Positions 4,881 through 6,078 of a stretch of DNA of 6,078 nucleotides are shown in pieces (position 1 is the stretch's first letter; each line of letters starts with the position of its first letter). The translations under genes were made by a program, and so were the position numbers. The notes below the pieces were generated by a model. The model did no database searches, was not told the origin of the DNA, and saw nothing but the letters and a program-made list of their open reading frames with translations. Source of the stretch: Thermococcaceae archaeon (GTDB taxonomy: Archaea > Methanobacteriota_B > Thermococci > Thermococcales > Thermococcaceae); assembly GCA_027064745.1 (NCBI GenBank), contig JAMOPD010000385.1, forward strand, positions 1-6,078, read 5' to 3'.

Positions 4881-5942
4881 TTGGGATACGGACGCTACCT
4901 TGCATTTAGAGTCTTAAATGCTATACTGGTGCTTATGTTGGTAACTCTACTGGTCTCGGTGCTTTTTACAAAAGTGGCAGAACAAGACATTAAATCAAGC
5001 ATCAATGAAGAAATCGGTTTGTATTTAAGAGGTAATCCTCAGCTTGCTCAGGCGCTTAGTAAAGACCCTCAAAAATATCATGAGTGGTATGAGCGCGAAT
5101 ATAATAGAAGATTAAAGATGTATGGATTGGATAAACCCTTTTGGGTTCGTGTTTTAGAAAGAACCAAGGATACATTAACATTAAATTTTGGTCAGACTAG
5201 AAACCCGATATTTGGAGAAACAAACATTGCTAAAATTATTATGGCAGCAGTTCCAAGAACAATCCTGCTCTTCACAACAGCCCAGATAATAGTCATCTTC
5301 CTTGGAATTCTCCTCGGTGTTAAAGCGGCTCAGATTGCAGGGAGTGCATTCGACAAAGCAATTTCAATAGTTGCTATGGTTACGAGTAGTATTCCAATGT
5401 GGTGGTTCGGAATGCTTGCCATCCTCATATTCTCCTTCAAGCTCGGCTGGTTCCCCGGTTCAGGCATGACATCAATCCCACCAAAGACAGGAGTTGCGTA
5501 CTATTTTGACATTCTTTACCACATGATCCTTCCTGTCGGTACGATAGTATTCGTGCTCTTTGGAGGATGGGCATGGACAACAAGAAACATCATGATAGGA
5601 ACAATGCAGGAGGACTTCATTATGGCTGCCAGAGCTAAGGGTGTCCCCGAGAGAAAGGTCATCTATGGTCATGCTTTGAGGGCAGCCGCACCGCCAATCA
5701 TAACGATGACAATCTTTGCCCTACTCGGTTCAATTGGTGGTGCAATAATTACGGAGAGCGTTTTCAACTGGCCAGGCATGGGAAGGCTCTACTGGACGGC
5801 ACTTCAACAGAACGACGTTAGACTTGTTATGGGAATTACCTTCGTAACAACACTGCTCTATCTGTTTGCAATGATACTCGCTGACCTACTCTACGGATAT
5901 CTCGATCCGAGAGTTAAAGTTGGTGCATCCCAGAAGACATGA
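4881..5942 (+). CDS. ABC importer permease, DppB/OppB type
   Basis: One of two membrane subunits forming the translocation channel of a peptide/oligosaccharide-class ABC importer. The 353-residue protein starts with TTG. A first membrane helix spans about residues 7-30 and others about 124-147, 160-184, 210-233, 271-292 and 316-340, six in all. The cytoplasmic EAA loop that docks with the ATPases reads EDFIMAARAKGVPERKV at 244-260, then HALRAAAPP at 264-272, with the conserved Ala-Lys-Gly. ESVFNWPGMG at 292-301 and the LDPRV tail at 341-345 are also family hallmarks. The external loop after helix 1 is about 30 residues longer than in E. coli DppB, with a charged Lys/Tyr/Glu-rich insert before YGLDKPFW (81-88). 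The first 130 codons are more AT-rich than the rest. It is followed 11 bases later by the second permease. Family and role are firm; the transported substrate is unknown. Confidence 0.95.
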   Translation: MGYGRYLAFRVLNAILVLMLVTLLVSVLFTKVAEQDIKSSINEEIGLYLRGNPQLAQALSKDPQKYHEWYEREYNRRLKMYGLDKPFWVRVLERTKDTLTLNFGQTRNPIFGETNIAKIIMAAVPRTILLFTTAQIIVIFLGILLGVKAAQIAGSAFDKAISIVAMVTSSIPMWWFGMLAILIFSFKLGWFPGSGMTSIPPKTGVAYYFDILYHMILPVGTIVFVLFGGWAWTTRNIMIGTMQEDFIMAARAKGVPERKVIYGHALRAAAPPIITMTIFALLGSIGGAIITESVFNWPGMGRLYWTALQQNDVRLVMGITFVTTLLYLFAMILADLLYGYLDPRVKVGASQKT

Positions 5943-5948
5943 GGTGAT
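5941..5948 (+). promoter_or_regulatory. Ribosome binding site of the second permease, overlapping the first permease stop
   Basis: GAGGTGAT uses the last two bases of the TGA stop at 5940-5942 and lies 5 bases before the ATG at 5954. The arrangement points to co-transcription and translational coupling of the two permeases, which assemble as a heterodimer. Confidence 0.75.
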
Positions 5949-5953
5949 GAAAG

Positions 5954-6078
5954 ATGAGATGGGTAGATGTAAAAGCGAGCCTTTTAGACTTTTGGTCCGA
6001 ATTCAGGAGACAGAAAGGAGGACTACTTGGTCTGTTCCTCCTGTTCATGTTGATTTTCACAGCCCTTGCAGCCCCTTA
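5954..6078 (+). CDS. ABC importer permease, DppC/OppC type, N-terminal 41 codons (cut by window edge)
   Basis: This is the start of the second membrane subunit of the importer. Translated by hand it begins MRWVDVKASLLDFWSEFRRQ and continues KGGLLGLFLLFMLIFTALAAP, open to the window edge. A basic amphipathic N-terminus with an FRRQKxG motif, followed by a first membrane helix at about residues 22-40 ending in ALAAP, is characteristic of DppC-type subunits (compare the usual Lys/Arg-rich start and ALLAP end of the first helix). The start is 11 bases past the first permease stop, with a clear ribosome site. The EAA loop and the other helices lie beyond the edge, and two ATPase genes (DppD/DppF type) would be expected after it. 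Confidence 0.88.
   Translation, partial: MRWVDVKASLLDFWSEFRRQKGGLLGLFLLFMLIFTALAAP

Overview
The window looks like chromosomal DNA of a hyperthermophilic euryarchaeon of the order Thermococcales (Thermococcus, Pyrococcus or Palaeococcus). Three things point there: the archaeal-type dihydroorotase and PyrK sequences, the archaeal promoter signals (AT-rich TATA boxes with A-rich BREs, T-run terminators, GGAGGTG ribosome binding sites), and a binding protein ending in a Ser/Thr linker plus a Cys-Gly-Pro C-terminal anchor typical of that order. Base composition is moderate, with AT-rich intergenic DNA.

The left part, on the minus strand, is a pyrimidine biosynthesis operon. pyrC (dihydroorotase, 207-1433) is followed with a 17-base overlap by the start of pyrK (electron-transfer subunit of dihydroorotate dehydrogenase B), which runs off the left edge. 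The two act in successive parts of de novo UMP synthesis. A TATA/BRE lies about 35 bases before pyrC and implies a very short leader.

The middle is a 366-base divergent intergenic region (1434-1799). It holds promoters for both directions and several small inverted repeats that could be regulator sites.

The right part, on the plus strand, is an ABC importer of the peptide/opine/nickel (Dpp/Opp) class, which in archaea also includes oligosaccharide importers. It encodes a 929-residue secreted, membrane-anchored substrate-binding protein (1800-4589), a DppB-type permease (4881-5942) and the first 41 codons of a DppC-type permease (from 5954). ATPase genes would be expected just past the right edge. 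A T-rich terminator and a strong TATA box in the 291-base gap after the binding-protein gene suggest that binding protein and permeases are separate, differently expressed transcription units.

The most notable observation is the motif order in the binding protein. Segments that lie in the second half of ordinary SBP_bac_5 proteins (the GxxDI and RxALNxxIxRxxIV motifs) come first. Segments that normally lie near the N-terminus (WHDGxxxxxxD, then NGPFYIxxY) come in the second half. This is what a circular permutation of the fold would look like. An Ig-like domain, a Ser/Thr linker and a CGP-type C-terminus follow.
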